This document shows positions 7,043-16,494 of a stretch of DNA of 64,000 nucleotides, in pieces. The DNA lies in assembly GCF_000423665.1 (NCBI RefSeq), contig NZ_AUIK01000026.1, forward strand, positions 62,001 to 126,000. Direction: 5' to 3'. The notes beneath the pieces were generated by a model. That model was not told the DNA's origin, searched no databases, and saw nothing but the letters and a program-made list of their open reading frames with translations. This DNA is from Solirubrobacter soli DSM 22325. Its GTDB lineage: Bacteria > Actinomycetota > Thermoleophilia > Solirubrobacterales > Solirubrobacteraceae. Within the stretch, counting starts at the first letter, position 1. Each line of letters opens with the position of its first letter. Both the position numbers and the translations under genes were made by a program.

Positions 7043-8079
7043 GTCGACATCCTCCCGATGGTGGCGGCGGCCGCGAGCACGAGCGCCCCGCCGCCGAGTT
7101 GGAGCTGCGTCAGCGTCTCGGAGAACACGAGGAACGCCAGCAGGACGGTCACGAGCGGCTCGACCGTCGCGAGGATCGACGCGGTCGTCGGTCCCACGCG
7201 CGCGAGGCCCGCGAAGAACAGCCCGATCGCCCCGACGGTGGAGATCGCCGCCAGCGCCGCGAGCCACCCCCACCCGGCGGCGGTCAGTTCGCCGGGACGC
7301 AGATCGCCGAGCACGAGCGACCCGGCGGTCAGCGCGATCGCCGCGCCCGTGCAGACCAGCGCGGCGAGCACGTGCGGGCGCACCCGCCGCGCGATCCCCT
7401 CGCTGACGAGGATGTACGCGCTGTAGGTGACCGCTGCGACCATGCCGAGTGCCGCGCCGAGCGGGTCGAGCGCGCCCGCCCCACCGGCGACCAGGAGCGC
7501 GAGCCCGCCGAGCGCGACGACCAGCGCGGCGAGCCGGCGCGAATCGGCCCGCTCGCGCCCGAGCGCGATCGCCGCCACCGCCACGATCCCCGGGAACGTG
7601 TAGACCAGCAGCGCGAGCAGCGAAGCGTCGATCCGCTGGAGCGCGGCGAAGTAGCACCCGGCCTGGAGTGCATAGCCGCCGGCCCCGAGGGCGAGGCCGG
7701 CGAGGACGTCGCGCCGCGAGAGCCGCGGGTGGGGCGGCCCGGCGACGGCCGGGCGGGGCGGCGCGGTGACGACCGGGCGGGACGGCGCGGGGCGCCGCGG
7801 GTGGGGCGGCCCGGCGACGGCCGGGCGGGACGGCGCGGGGCGCCGCGGGTGGGGCGGCGCGGCGACGGCCGGGCGGGACAGCGCGGTCCGGCCCGGGACG
7901 TCGAGCGCGTCGCGGGCGCGCCACGCCCGCGCGGCGGCGCCCGCGGCCCAGAACAGTGCGGCGGCGAGCGCGAAGCGCACCGCGAGGAGCGTTCCCACCG
8001 TCGCGCCCTCGCCGTACGCGAGTTTGCCGAACACCGCCATGGCGCCGAAGGCGGCGCCGGAGCCGAGGCTGAAGAGCAT
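7039..8079 (-). CDS. EamA/DMT family transporter with a repeat-expanded loop
   Basis: 346-aa inner-membrane permease of the drug/metabolite transporter superfamily with two EamA repeats: about four helices before residue 90 and six after residue 145. The second half has the usual VGPTTASILATVEPLVTVLLA signature. Between the halves sits a Pro/Arg-rich segment built of 16-residue repeats (PAVAGPPHPRRPAPSR type), absent from ordinary EamA proteins. A GTG at 8103 would add eight residues. It is divergent from a LysR regulator, a common regulator/permease layout, and overlaps the SDR by ATGA. Cargo unknown. Confidence 0.87.
   Translation of the reverse strand: MLFSLGSGAAFGAMAVFGKLAYGEGATVGTLLAVRFALAAALFWAAGAAARAWRARDALDVPGRTALSRPAVAAPPHPRRPAPSRPAVAGPPHPRRPAPSRPVVTAPPRPAVAGPPHPRLSRRDVLAGLALGAGGYALQAGCYFAALQRIDASLLALLVYTFPGIVAVAAIALGRERADSRRLAALVVALGGLALLVAGGAGALDPLGAALGMVAAVTYSAYILVSEGIARRVRPHVLAALVCTGAAIALTAGSLVLGDLRPGELTAAGWGWLAALAAISTVGAIGLFFAGLARVGPTTASILATVEPLVTVLLAFLVFSETLTQLQLGGGALVLAAAATIGRMST
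7743..7880. repeat. 48-bp in-frame tandem repeat in eamA
   Basis: GC-rich direct repeat. The core CGACGGCCGGGCGGG recurs at about 7743, 7815 and 7863, with a degenerate copy near 7769. The full copies are 48 bases (16 codons) apart and the first spacing is 72 bases. All spacings are multiples of three, so the reading frame is kept. Confidence 0.8.
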
Positions 8080-8103
8080 GTCGGCATCGTGTCGCCCGAA
8101 CAC

Positions 8104-8150
8104 GCAAGTGTCGATTCCGATTTCTACGCACTATTCGGTAGTTTTGCTAC
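8104..8150. promoter_or_regulatory. Divergent eamA/lysR promoter region
   Basis: Short AT-richer spacer between the divergent EamA and LysR genes. It contains ACTA-TTCGG-TAGT just upstream of the regulator start, a small dyad compatible with a LysR-type T-N11-A box. The regulator would be expected to bind here. The assignment is by position only. Confidence 0.45.
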
Positions 8151-9017
8151 ATGCTCGACCTGCGGCGACTGCGTCTTCTCAAGGAGCTCCACGAGCGGGG
8201 GACGATCGCCGCGGTGGCCGACGCGCTGCAGTTCACGCCGTCCGCGGTCTCCCAGCAACTGGCGATGCTCGAGCGCGAGACGAACGTCACGCTGCTGCAG
8301 AAGGCAGGCCGCGGGGTGCGGCTGACCGACCCGGCGCTGGTCCTCGTCGAGCACGCCACCGCACTCCTGGACCGTGCGGCCAGAGCCGAGGCGGACCTCG
8401 CCGCCGCGGCGGGGACGGTCGTCGGGCGCGCAAGAATCGCCACGTTCCAGTCGGTCGCGCTTACGCTCGCGATACCGATGATGGAGCGGCTCAAGCACGA
8501 GGCACCCCGCCTGCGCACCGAGTTGATCGAGGCCGAGCCCGAGCAGGCACTGCCCGCCCTCGCGCTCGGCGACCTCGACCTAGTGCTCGGCGACGAGTGG
8601 CAGCACCAGCCGCTGCGCCTCCCGCCCGGCCTCGAACGCCAGGAGCTGTTCGACGACCCCGTCCACGTGGCGCTCCCTGAGCGACTCGAACACGCGAGCT
8701 TCGAGGACCTCGCCCACGAGCCCTGGACGACCGGCCACCCCGGCATGGCCTGGGAGGAGATGACGCGACGCGCGTGCCGCGAGCTCGGCGCCTTCGAGCC
8801 CGACATCCGCCACCGGACCAACGACGCGACGGTCAGCCTCGCGCTCGTCGCCCACGGGCTCGCGGTCGCGCTCGTGCCGGGATTGGCGATCCCGCAACAC
8901 CATCCCGGGGTCGTCCTGAAGCCCACCGGTGTGAAAAGACGGATCCTGGCGGTGGTCCGCGAGGCCGATGCAGCCCGTCCATCCGTCCAGGCGCTGGTCG
9001 CGGGAGCGCGCGGATGA
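8151..9017 (+). CDS. LysR family transcriptional regulator
   Basis: 288-aa LTTR. The N-terminal winged helix-turn-helix is residues 1-60 (GTIAAVADALQFTPSAVSQQ, then LQKAGRGVRLTDPA), followed by a linker helix and a periplasmic-binding-protein-like effector domain (VVGRARIATFQSVALTL onward). It lies divergently next to the EamA transporter, which is its likely target. Its TGA overlaps the ATG of the downstream secreted hydrolase (ATGA), so the two are probably co-expressed. Confidence 0.92.
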   Translation: MLDLRRLRLLKELHERGTIAAVADALQFTPSAVSQQLAMLERETNVTLLQKAGRGVRLTDPALVLVEHATALLDRAARAEADLAAAAGTVVGRARIATFQSVALTLAIPMMERLKHEAPRLRTELIEAEPEQALPALALGDLDLVLGDEWQHQPLRLPPGLERQELFDDPVHVALPERLEHASFEDLAHEPWTTGHPGMAWEEMTRRACRELGAFEPDIRHRTNDATVSLALVAHGLAVALVPGLAIPQHHPGVVLKPTGVKRRILAVVREADAARPSVQALVAGARG

Positions 9018-10726
9018 GTACCCTCCGCCACGCTTTGCGTCTCCTCATCATTGGTCTGACCCTTTTCGCGGCGCTCGCCGCCCCCGCCGCCGCCGCGACG
9101 TGCCCGTATCAGGCACGCTGCGGCTCGATCACTGTGCCGCTCGATCACACGGGCGCGACGCCCGGCACGCTGCCGATCGGCTACGCCGTCCTTCCGGCCA
9201 CCGGCCCGAAGACCGGCACGATCTTCTTCCTGAGCGGCGGCCCCGGCGAGTCGGCGGTGGTCTACACCGGCCTCGTCCGCCGCGAGCTGGCACCCCTGCG
9301 CACCAACAACGACGTCGTGATGGTCGACCAGCGCGGCACCGGCCGCTCCGGCGCCGTCGACTGCAACAACTCGCGCTCGGTGCAGGCGTGCGCGAAGAAG
9401 CTCGGGGCCAAGCGCCCGTTCCTGACCACGGTGGAGACCGCGAAGGACCTCGACGACCTGCGCAAGGCGCTCGGGCTGGAGAAGATCACGCCGCTCGGCG
9501 TCTCCTACGGCACCAAGGTCGCCAACGAGTACGCGCGCCGGTTCCCGGCGAGCACGGCGTCGGTGATCCTCGACTCGCCGGTGGGCGTCGAGCCGATCGA
9601 CTTCGACGCGCTCGGCGGCATCGCCGCGATGCCGCGCATCCTGCGCGAGATCTGCGGCGACGGCGGCCCGTGCGCCGGCACCGTCAAGGACGCCGGCGCG
9701 GCGCTGTTCGCCGCGGTCAAGCGGGTGCGCGAGAGCAACGTGCGCATCCGCATCGGACGCGAGTCCGCGCGCGTGAAGGAGAGCGACATCCTGCTCGTGA
9801 TGCGCTCGTCGGACTTCGAGCCGCTGCTGCGCGCCGACCTGCCCGCCGTGCTGAGCTCGCTCGCGCACGGCGACGCGGCCCCGTTCGCCCACATCTTCCT
9901 GCGGATGACGGGCGTGGACCAATTCAGCCTGATCCGCCACGGCCTGCAGTCCGACGACGACGAGTACAGCATCTCGCGCTTCCTCGCGACCGCCTGTCTC
10001 GAGGCGCAACTGCCGTGGTCGCCCACGTCGGCGCCGTCGACCCGCAAAGCCGCGACGAAGGACTACCTCGCCAAGCTCGGCTCACGCCCCTTCGCACCGT
10101 TCAAGCCGTCGGTCGTGAACGCGATGGGCGCCTCCCCCGAGTGCCTGAAGTGGCCGGCGACGCCGCTCCCCGAGCCGGCGCCCGCGACCGCGCCGGACGT
10201 CCCGGTGCTCGTGCTGTCCGGCCGCGACGACATCCGCACGCCGCTCGAGGGCGCCCAGGCCGTCGCCGCCGCCTACCCGCACGCGACCGTGCTCGACGTC
10301 CCCCACATCGGCCACTCGGTGCTGACCACCGACGAGAGCAAGTGCGCCGTCAACGGCGCCGCCGCGTTCCTGGCGGGCCAGCCCGTCGCGCCGTGCCCGA
10401 CCAAGCCGCTCGTGACCGCCGGCGCGTACTTCCCCGCGATCTTCAAGGGCACCCCGGCCAAGGCCGTCGAGCAGACCGTCGCCGGGGTCCGGCATGACCT
10501 CGACGTCGTGAACGCCGGCGACGACGACCCGCCCTCGCGCGTGACCCTGCCCGGCATGCGCGGCGGCTCCGCCCTCGCCCGCCGCGGCGCTCTGGACCTG
10601 CGCAACGTCTCCCTGTTCACCGGCCTGCGGGTCTCCGGCAAGCTGACCGCGTCCGGCAACGGGACCCTGCACCTGCGGGGCAAGCGCAACGCCACCGTGA
10701 AGCTCCGCGCCTTCAAGGCGTCCTGA
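9014..10726 (+). CDS. Secreted alpha/beta hydrolase, tripeptidyl-aminopeptidase-like
   Basis: 570-aa exported hydrolase. The signal peptide ends near AAPAAAAT (about residue 28). The catalytic domain has an oxyanion segment FFLSGGPGES, VDQRGTGRSG, nucleophile elbow GVSYGTK, acid LSGRDDIRTP and histidine DVPHIGHS, the arrangement of TAP-type prolyl/tripeptidyl peptidases. The last ~110 residues form an extra beta-rich domain (LPGMRGGSALARRGALDLRN). Start ATG 9014 overlaps the lysR stop. Its own TGA overlaps the next ATG (TGATG). Probable extracellular peptidase or esterase. Confidence 0.85.
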   Translation: MSTLRHALRLLIIGLTLFAALAAPAAAATCPYQARCGSITVPLDHTGATPGTLPIGYAVLPATGPKTGTIFFLSGGPGESAVVYTGLVRRELAPLRTNNDVVMVDQRGTGRSGAVDCNNSRSVQACAKKLGAKRPFLTTVETAKDLDDLRKALGLEKITPLGVSYGTKVANEYARRFPASTASVILDSPVGVEPIDFDALGGIAAMPRILREICGDGGPCAGTVKDAGAALFAAVKRVRESNVRIRIGRESARVKESDILLVMRSSDFEPLLRADLPAVLSSLAHGDAAPFAHIFLRMTGVDQFSLIRHGLQSDDDEYSISRFLATACLEAQLPWSPTSAPSTRKAATKDYLAKLGSRPFAPFKPSVVNAMGASPECLKWPATPLPEPAPATAPDVPVLVLSGRDDIRTPLEGAQAVAAAYPHATVLDVPHIGHSVLTTDESKCAVNGAAAFLAGQPVAPCPTKPLVTAGAYFPAIFKGTPAKAVEQTVAGVRHDLDVVNAGDDDPPSRVTLPGMRGGSALARRGALDLRNVSLFTGLRVSGKLTASGNGTLHLRGKRNATVKLRAFKAS

Positions 10727-12597
10727 TGCTGGCGACGATCCTGACGGCGGCGGCTGTCGCCGCCCCGTTCGGTGACGCCCCACCGTCCACGGTGCAGTCC
10801 GATCGCGCGGAGTGCACGCGACCCGCCGGCGCTCCCGGCGAGCTCTTCACCGTCGAGCGGACCGGCGTGCGCCTGCTCACTGCGAGCCGTGGCGGCATCG
10901 CGCCGGGTGCGCTGGTCGAGCTCGAGAGCGGATGTCCCGTCGTGGCGACGACCGCGAGCGGAGCGGGCGTCATGGCGTGTTGCGTCGACCGGGGCGGCGT
11001 CCCGATCGCCACGACGCGCGATCCCGGCGGCCCATGGAGCCAGCCGGTGGAGCTCGCGGACGACAGCACGCAGGTCGTCGGCATCACCGCCGCGGTGTCG
11101 GAGCGCGGCGACACGGTCGTGGCCTGGATCGAGCGCTCCGGCAGGAACCGCGTCCAGGTGAGCATGGTCCGCCGCGCGCCTGGCGGGACGTTCGGGGCGC
11201 CGGAGGTGCTCGACGGCCCGTACTCCGGCACGAGCGGGACGATCGCTTCCGGCATCGGTGGCGACGGCGACGTCGCCGTCATGTGGACGCGCCCGAACGC
11301 GCAGCCGCGCAACACCGTCGATGTCAAGGTCGCGACGGCCGCCGGTCCCGCCACCACGCTGGCACGGCTCAACCGCCGCGGCGCGGCGTCGCTCGCGGTC
11401 GCGGCCGACGGGCACGCGCTCGTCGCCTTCTCGGACGGCGCGTCGGTGCAGGTGGCCGAGCGGGCTCCGGGCACGACGTTCGGCGCGCCCACCGTCATCG
11501 CGGACGCCCACGACCCGGTCGCGGTCAAGACCCGCGCCGTGCTCGGGTCGAACGGCCGTGCCGTGATCGCGTGGACGGGCATCGCCCTCGGCGGCGTCCA
11601 CGTCATCTCGAGACCGGCCGGCGGCGCGTTCTCGGCGCCCGTCACGCTCGCCGCCGGCAATCGCCGCATGCTCGACGACATGTTCCTCAACGACCTCTTC
11701 GGCGGCATCAGCGGCGGCCCCGGGCACTGGGAGTTCGGCGGCGCGGACATCGCCACCGCGCTCGGCCCCGACGGCCGCGCCACCCTGACCTGGCCCCGTG
11801 CCGACAAGGTCAATCTGGCCACGTTCGGGACCGCCGGCGAGCGGCCGGAGGTCCGGTCGATCGGAGGCGCACCTTGGCCGATGGGGAACCCGATCCCGCT
11901 CTTCCTCGCCGACGGCGCGCCCGCGCTGGCCTGGATCGATCGCTACGAACGAGGCCGTCTCCGCCTCCGTCTGGCCGCGGATGGAGCCACGCACGAGGAG
12001 CCGGCGCTGCCGCGGCTGCGGGTCCGCGCGCCCGCCGAGCGCACCCTCCGCGGCGAGCGTGCCGCCCTACGGATCCCGGTCGAGTGCGACCGCCCGTGCG
12101 AGCTCGTCGCCGAGGCGAGCGGGATCGTCGAGGGGTGGGCCGACCTCGACCTCGACAAGGCCGGAACCGGGACGCTGTCCATGCGACCGCTCTTCGACGA
12201 CGTGGACCGCAACCGCGAGGGCCGCGTCCGCGTGCGCGTGTCGGCCAGGGCGATCGGCGGCACCCGGCAGGAGCAGCGGACGATCTCCTTCCGCATCGCG
12301 CGCACAGGCCTGCACCACGAGCCGCCGACGCGGGTCACGAACCTGCGCGTCACCCGGGACGGCAACGCGATCCGCGTGCGGTTCAGGATGTCCCAGCCGC
12401 AGGAAGACGTCACGTTCCCGGCGGTCGGTACCGCGACCCGCTCGCGCTTCGAGGAGCCGCTCGTCGAAGGCTGGACCGGCACGTCCCGCGACCACCGGTC
12501 GTTCTCGTTGACGCTCAGGCCGGCCGCCGGCGTGCGGTACGTGACCCTCTACGCCTTCGGCGCCACCCGCGAGCGGATCGTGACGCCCGTGCGATGA
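10726..12597 (+). CDS. Secreted propeller-like protein of unknown function
   Basis: 623 aa with a short hydrophobic N-terminus (LATILTAAAVAAPFG). Residues ~90-400 hold repeating beta-blade-like units such as RRAPGGTFGAPEVL, RAPGTTFGAPTVI and RPAGGAFSAPVTL, resembling sialidase-type propellers of unannotated actinobacterial secreted proteins. The C-terminal ~170 residues look like two beta-sandwich modules. It is coupled to the upstream hydrolase by TGATG. I recognise no catalytic motif. Confidence 0.7.
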   Translation: MLATILTAAAVAAPFGDAPPSTVQSDRAECTRPAGAPGELFTVERTGVRLLTASRGGIAPGALVELESGCPVVATTASGAGVMACCVDRGGVPIATTRDPGGPWSQPVELADDSTQVVGITAAVSERGDTVVAWIERSGRNRVQVSMVRRAPGGTFGAPEVLDGPYSGTSGTIASGIGGDGDVAVMWTRPNAQPRNTVDVKVATAAGPATTLARLNRRGAASLAVAADGHALVAFSDGASVQVAERAPGTTFGAPTVIADAHDPVAVKTRAVLGSNGRAVIAWTGIALGGVHVISRPAGGAFSAPVTLAAGNRRMLDDMFLNDLFGGISGGPGHWEFGGADIATALGPDGRATLTWPRADKVNLATFGTAGERPEVRSIGGAPWPMGNPIPLFLADGAPALAWIDRYERGRLRLRLAADGATHEEPALPRLRVRAPAERTLRGERAALRIPVECDRPCELVAEASGIVEGWADLDLDKAGTGTLSMRPLFDDVDRNREGRVRVRVSARAIGGTRQEQRTISFRIARTGLHHEPPTRVTNLRVTRDGNAIRVRFRMSQPQEDVTFPAVGTATRSRFEEPLVEGWTGTSRDHRSFSLTLRPAAGVRYVTLYAFGATRERIVTPVR

Positions 12598-12627
12598 GTT
12601 TCGCGAGCCGTCAACGTTAGACGCGGC

Positions 12628-13407
12628 ATGAGCTACGCCACGAGCAACGGGATCGACTTCTACTACGAGGAGCAGGGCGAGGGCGCGCCGCTCGTCCTGC
12701 TGCACGGTGGGATCGGGTCAGGCGAGATGTTCGCCGCGCTCAGGCCCGCGCTGAAAGGCCGGCGCGTGATCACCGTCGACCTGCAGGGGCACGGGCGCAC
12801 CGCGGACGTGGACCGGCCGTTCGACGTCTCCAAGATGGCCGACGACGTCGCGGGGATCCTCCCCGACCGGTTCGACCTGCTGGGCTACTCGCTCGGCGGC
12901 AAGGTGGCGGTCCGGCTCGCGCTCCAGCACCCCGAGCGGGTGGACAACCTGATCGTCATCTCGGTGGCGATCAAGCGCTCCGGCAACCACCCTGAGGTGA
13001 TCGCCGCGATGGACGGCATGTCCGCCGAGGCCGCCGAGTTCATCAAGCCGTCGCCGCCCGGGCAGTTCTACGCGGCCAACGCGCCCGACCCGGACAACTG
13101 GGGCACGCTGATCGGCAAGACCGCCGACGCGATCAAGCAGGACTTCGACTGGACCGACGAGATCCGCGGCCTCAAGCCCCGCACGCTGCTCGTGTTCGCC
13201 GACGCGGACTCGATCCGCCCCGACCACATCGCCGAGTTCTACGGCCTGCTCGGCGGCGGGCTCGCCGACGCCGGCTGGGACGGCTCCAAGCAGCCCGCCA
13301 ACCAGCTCGCGATCCTGCCCGGTCGCAACCACTACAACATGCTCGAGTCACCGTTGCTCGCCCCGGTGATCGAGGGCTTCCTTCAGTCCTCGAGCTCCCC
13401 GCAGTAG
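12628..13407 (+). CDS. Alpha/beta hydrolase
   Basis: 259-aa cytosolic alpha/beta hydrolase fold enzyme. It shows LVLLHGGIGSGEMF (oxyanion HGG), GHGRTADVDRP, nucleophile elbow LLGYSLGGKVAVRLAL (Ser ~93) and C-terminal LPGRNHYNMLESP with the catalytic His. The acid is probably in the VFADADSIRP segment. There is no signal peptide. Its 3' end overlaps the convergent gene at 13383 by 25 bases. Substrate not inferable. Confidence 0.87.
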   Translation: MSYATSNGIDFYYEEQGEGAPLVLLHGGIGSGEMFAALRPALKGRRVITVDLQGHGRTADVDRPFDVSKMADDVAGILPDRFDLLGYSLGGKVAVRLALQHPERVDNLIVISVAIKRSGNHPEVIAAMDGMSAEAAEFIKPSPPGQFYAANAPDPDNWGTLIGKTADAIKQDFDWTDEIRGLKPRTLLVFADADSIRPDHIAEFYGLLGGGLADAGWDGSKQPANQLAILPGRNHYNMLESPLLAPVIEGFLQSSSSPQ

Positions 13408-14867
13408 GGCCCGAGGCTCGGCAGCGCGTTGCGGTGGAAGACCTGCGGGAGCGCGGAGGCGCCGAACGGGTCGAACATGTCGAAGACCTCGGAGAGGAAC
13501 GACTGGCGCGGGTGGTCGTCGACCTCGATCGGCCTGCGCACGCCGGTCAGGTGGTCCAGCCGCGCGCGCAGGACCTCGTCCTGGTAGAGGCGCCAGCGCC
13601 CGCGGCCGGCGACGTACTCGGGACGGTCGCGATAGGCGATCACGACGTGCTGGCCCACGTGCATCTCGTTGCGTGCGCCGCGGAGGTTCTTCGAGAAGCT
13701 CGCCAGCGAGAGATCGGCGAGCGAGCGGTCGTCGCCGGCGCGCGTGACCTGCACGCCGTACGTGTCGTCGCTGCGCACGCCCACCACCTGCAGGTACGCC
13801 CCGATCAGCTCCTGCCAGGTGCTCGGCAGGTGCGGGAGCGGCGAGGGGACCCGCTGCGGACCGTAGCGGTGCGGTGAGACCCACGCGGCGACCGCCTCCC
13901 AGTCGAGGATCTCGACGTGGAACGGCGGCGGGTCGACCCGCAGCGGTGCCTCGGCCGTCATGGCCCGCTGCGCCGCCGCGACCGGCTCCGACGGCCGGGT
14001 GAACAGCAGAACGCCCTCGACGACCGGGGTCCAGTTGATGCCGTCCTCCATGTCGCTGCCGCGCACGTTGAGCAGGCGGTGCAGACCGAAGCAGTCCTCG
14101 GGCGCGATCCCGGCCCGGCTGACGAGCGCACCGGCGACGTCCTCGTCGAGCACCGACGGCTCGCCCGGTCGCCGCGCCGCCCAGTGGTCGGAGCGCTTGA
14201 ACCCCGCGGCCAGCACCCCGTCGGTCGCGGGCGGGAGCGTGCCCGGCATGTGCGCGATCTCCCACTCCACGCGCACGTCGCCCTCCTTCTTGCGCCGGAG
14301 CTCGTAGCGGGTCGGGACCCGGTAGACGCCGTAGACGCGCTCCGGATGGGCCGCCAGACCGGCCTCGCGCAGCGCCGCCTCGACGTCGGCCAGCTGCAGC
14401 TTGCCCGTGGTCGCGAAGCGGGTGAAGGCGAGCTCCGGGACGACCGGCGCGCAGAACGGCCCGCGGGCGCGGTCGCGATCCGCGCGCTCGACGGCCATGA
14501 TCCGCTCGCGCTCAGCCGGGTCCTCGACCTCGGCGGGCGGCTTGTTGAGGTCCGCGTCGCCTGGGTCGAGCACGTCGCGGCGATCGTCGAACGTCTCGCC
14601 GATCGCGTCCTTGAAGTCCTCCAGCGACTGCTTGAAGAGCCCGCCGATCTCGCGCAGGCTCGTCGGCGCCGCGGTGTTCGGGGCCGGCTGCACCTCGAGC
14701 CCCTGCGACGTCATGAACGCCTCGTACTCCGCGCGCGCCTTCGCCGCCTCGGCCTCCTGCTTGGCGGACTGCTGCTCGGCCCGCGCGTACATCCGCGCCA
14801 TCTTCTCCTCCTGCCTGGGGGAGAGCTGAACGGGCTTGCCCATCAGACGGCGGATCACGTTGCGCAT
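13383..14867 (-). CDS. Hypothetical protein, 494 aa
   Basis: I do not recognise a family. The first ~60 residues are charged and helical (RQEEKMARMYARAEQQSAKQ), likely a coiled coil. Residues ~60-150 are acidic and linker-like. The rest (about 150-494) is a mixed, probably globular region with few hydrophobic stretches, so cytosolic. It starts at ATG 14867. The codon pattern and length support a real gene. It is convergent with the hydrolase at 12628 and divergent from the secreted protein at 14951. Confidence 0.75.
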   Translation of the reverse strand: MRNVIRRLMGKPVQLSPRQEEKMARMYARAEQQSAKQEAEAAKARAEYEAFMTSQGLEVQPAPNTAAPTSLREIGGLFKQSLEDFKDAIGETFDDRRDVLDPGDADLNKPPAEVEDPAERERIMAVERADRDRARGPFCAPVVPELAFTRFATTGKLQLADVEAALREAGLAAHPERVYGVYRVPTRYELRRKKEGDVRVEWEIAHMPGTLPPATDGVLAAGFKRSDHWAARRPGEPSVLDEDVAGALVSRAGIAPEDCFGLHRLLNVRGSDMEDGINWTPVVEGVLLFTRPSEPVAAAQRAMTAEAPLRVDPPPFHVEILDWEAVAAWVSPHRYGPQRVPSPLPHLPSTWQELIGAYLQVVGVRSDDTYGVQVTRAGDDRSLADLSLASFSKNLRGARNEMHVGQHVVIAYRDRPEYVAGRGRWRLYQDEVLRARLDHLTGVRRPIEVDDHPRQSFLSEVFDMFDPFGASALPQVFHRNALPSLGPYCGELED

Positions 14868-14950
14868 CCGCGGACCCTAACCGGCCAACCTTCGCCGGGT
14901 GGGCGGGGTCCTCCCTTTCGATCCCCCCACCCACTCCCTCGGAGGAAGGC

Positions 14951-15523
14951 ATGTTGCCTCGTCCCCGCACCACCCGCCGCAAGCTCGCGATCGGCATCGG
15001 CGGCGCCGCCGCCACCCTCGCCGCGACCGCCGGCATCGCGCTCGCGCAGGTGATCCCCGGCCCGCCGCCCGACGGCGGTCCGCCGCAGCCTGCCGGCCCG
15101 AACGTCCAGACGACGGCGTGCGGACCGAACGTGAACAGCATCGTCAAGACCGACGCCTCGCCGACGACGACCAACTCGGTCGAGTTCGAGCAGTGGAACG
15201 GCCTGGCCACGCAATTCGCCGTCCCGGACGGCCAGACGCGCTGCGTGAAGGTCCTTCTGACCGCCGAGACCGCTTGCTCGGGCTTCGCGGGGAACGACTT
15301 CTGCTACGTCCGCGCCCTGATCGACGGCGCGCCGATGGACCCGAACGGCGCCGGCTTCCAGGCGATGGACTCCGAGGACGCGACGGCTTCCGCTCACGCG
15401 TACGAGTGGGTCAAGCGCGTCGGCGACGGTCCGCACATCGTGCGCATCGAGCGCCGCGTCGGGAACGCCGCGACGACCTTCTGGGGCGACGAGGTGACGT
15501 TCGACACCTCGATCTACCAGTAG
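14951..15523 (+). CDS. Small secreted protein
   Basis: 190 aa. The N-terminus is RTTRRKLAIGIGGAAATLAA..GIALAQ, an export signal with a twin-arginine-like TRRKL pattern. A Pro/Gly linker follows, then a beta-rich domain with four cysteines (TACG, CVKV, TACSG, FCYV) suggesting disulfides. A strong ribosome binding site GGAGGAAGG precedes the ATG. No family recognised. It precedes a GNAT gene by 9 bases. Confidence 0.75.
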   Translation: MLPRPRTTRRKLAIGIGGAAATLAATAGIALAQVIPGPPPDGGPPQPAGPNVQTTACGPNVNSIVKTDASPTTTNSVEFEQWNGLATQFAVPDGQTRCVKVLLTAETACSGFAGNDFCYVRALIDGAPMDPNGAGFQAMDSEDATASAHAYEWVKRVGDGPHIVRIERRVGNAATTFWGDEVTFDTSIYQ

Positions 15524-15532
15524 CCTGAAGCC

Positions 15533-16048
15533 ATGGCCGGGCTCGAGGAGATCACCACGGAACGCCTCCGTGGCGAGCGCCTCGGGCCCCGGCACAACGA
15601 CGCGCTGGAGGTCATCTTCGGCGACCCGCGGGTCGGCGCGACGATGGGCGGCGTCTGGTCACGCGAGACCGTCGAGCAGACCACCGCGGCCGTCGACGCG
15701 CACTGGTCCGAGCATGGCTTCGGCTACCTGATGTGGTTCGAGCGCTCGACCGGTGAGCCGATCGCGCGCGGCGGCCTGTCGAACGCCGTCTTCGACGGCG
15801 AGCCGGTGCTCGAAGTCGGCTGGACGACGACGCCCGAGCGCTGGGGCGAGGGCTTCGCGTCCGAACTCGGACGCGCCATGGTCGAAGTCGCCTTCACGCG
15901 CTTGAAGGCGCCCGATGTGGTCGCCTACACGCTCCCGCATAACGGTGCGTCGCGGCGGGTCATGGAGAAGCTCGGTTTCACGTACGAGAAGACGGCTCCG
16001 TACAAGACCTTCGGCGACCACGTGCTCTACCGGCTTATGAATACCTGA
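15533..16048 (+). CDS. GNAT family N-acetyltransferase (RimJ/RimL-like)
   Basis: 171 aa. The N-terminus ITTERLRGERLGPRHND and core WTTTPERWGEGFASELGRAM (acetyl-CoA loop) followed by AYTLPHNGASRRVMEKLGF match RimJ/RimL-type acetyltransferases that modify protein N-termini or small molecules. It lies just downstream of the small secreted protein. Acceptor substrate unknown. Confidence 0.9.
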   Translation: MAGLEEITTERLRGERLGPRHNDALEVIFGDPRVGATMGGVWSRETVEQTTAAVDAHWSEHGFGYLMWFERSTGEPIARGGLSNAVFDGEPVLEVGWTTTPERWGEGFASELGRAMVEVAFTRLKAPDVVAYTLPHNGASRRVMEKLGFTYEKTAPYKTFGDHVLYRLMNT

Positions 16049-16089
16049 GCGGCATCGCGGGCATACCCTGTTGCGGAGAGGAGAGTCAC

Positions 16090-16494
16090 ATGTCTGTGAC
16101 CGCTGTACCCGCAGGCCCCGTCACCGAGCTGCGCGATCGCATCGTGCGGCACGCCGAGGTCGTGGGTGTCTGGGCGGTCGATTGCGTCCGCGCGCACCGC
16201 GCTGACACCGACTGGGCCGCGGAGCTCTTGGGCGACCGCGAGCATCGTCACGAGCACGCGACGCTCGAGGACGAGGGCTACCACGTGGACTCCTTCGGCG
16301 TCGAGCGCGTCGCGCACCAGCGCGGCACGGCCTACGTGCGGCTGATCTGCTCGGTCTCGGTGCGCCCGTCGCGTTTGCAGCCGGCGTCCGCGCGCACGCT
16401 GCAGGGCGTCCTCGACGAGTTGCTGCTCGCACCCGCTCGCGCTCGCGTGACCTGCGCGCGGCTAATCGACGGCGTCGTCGTCGCTTCCCGCTAG
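16090..16494 (+). CDS. Hypothetical protein, 134 aa
   Basis: Unrecognised small soluble protein. It has a good purine-rich ribosome binding site (GGAGAGGAG) before ATG 16090. It is His/Arg/Glu-rich in the middle (GDREHRHEHATLEDEGYH). Its last 33 bases overlap the convergent hydrolase at 16462. No transmembrane segment or signal peptide. Confidence 0.65.
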   Translation: MSVTAVPAGPVTELRDRIVRHAEVVGVWAVDCVRAHRADTDWAAELLGDREHRHEHATLEDEGYHVDSFGVERVAHQRGTAYVRLICSVSVRPSRLQPASARTLQGVLDELLLAPARARVTCARLIDGVVVASR

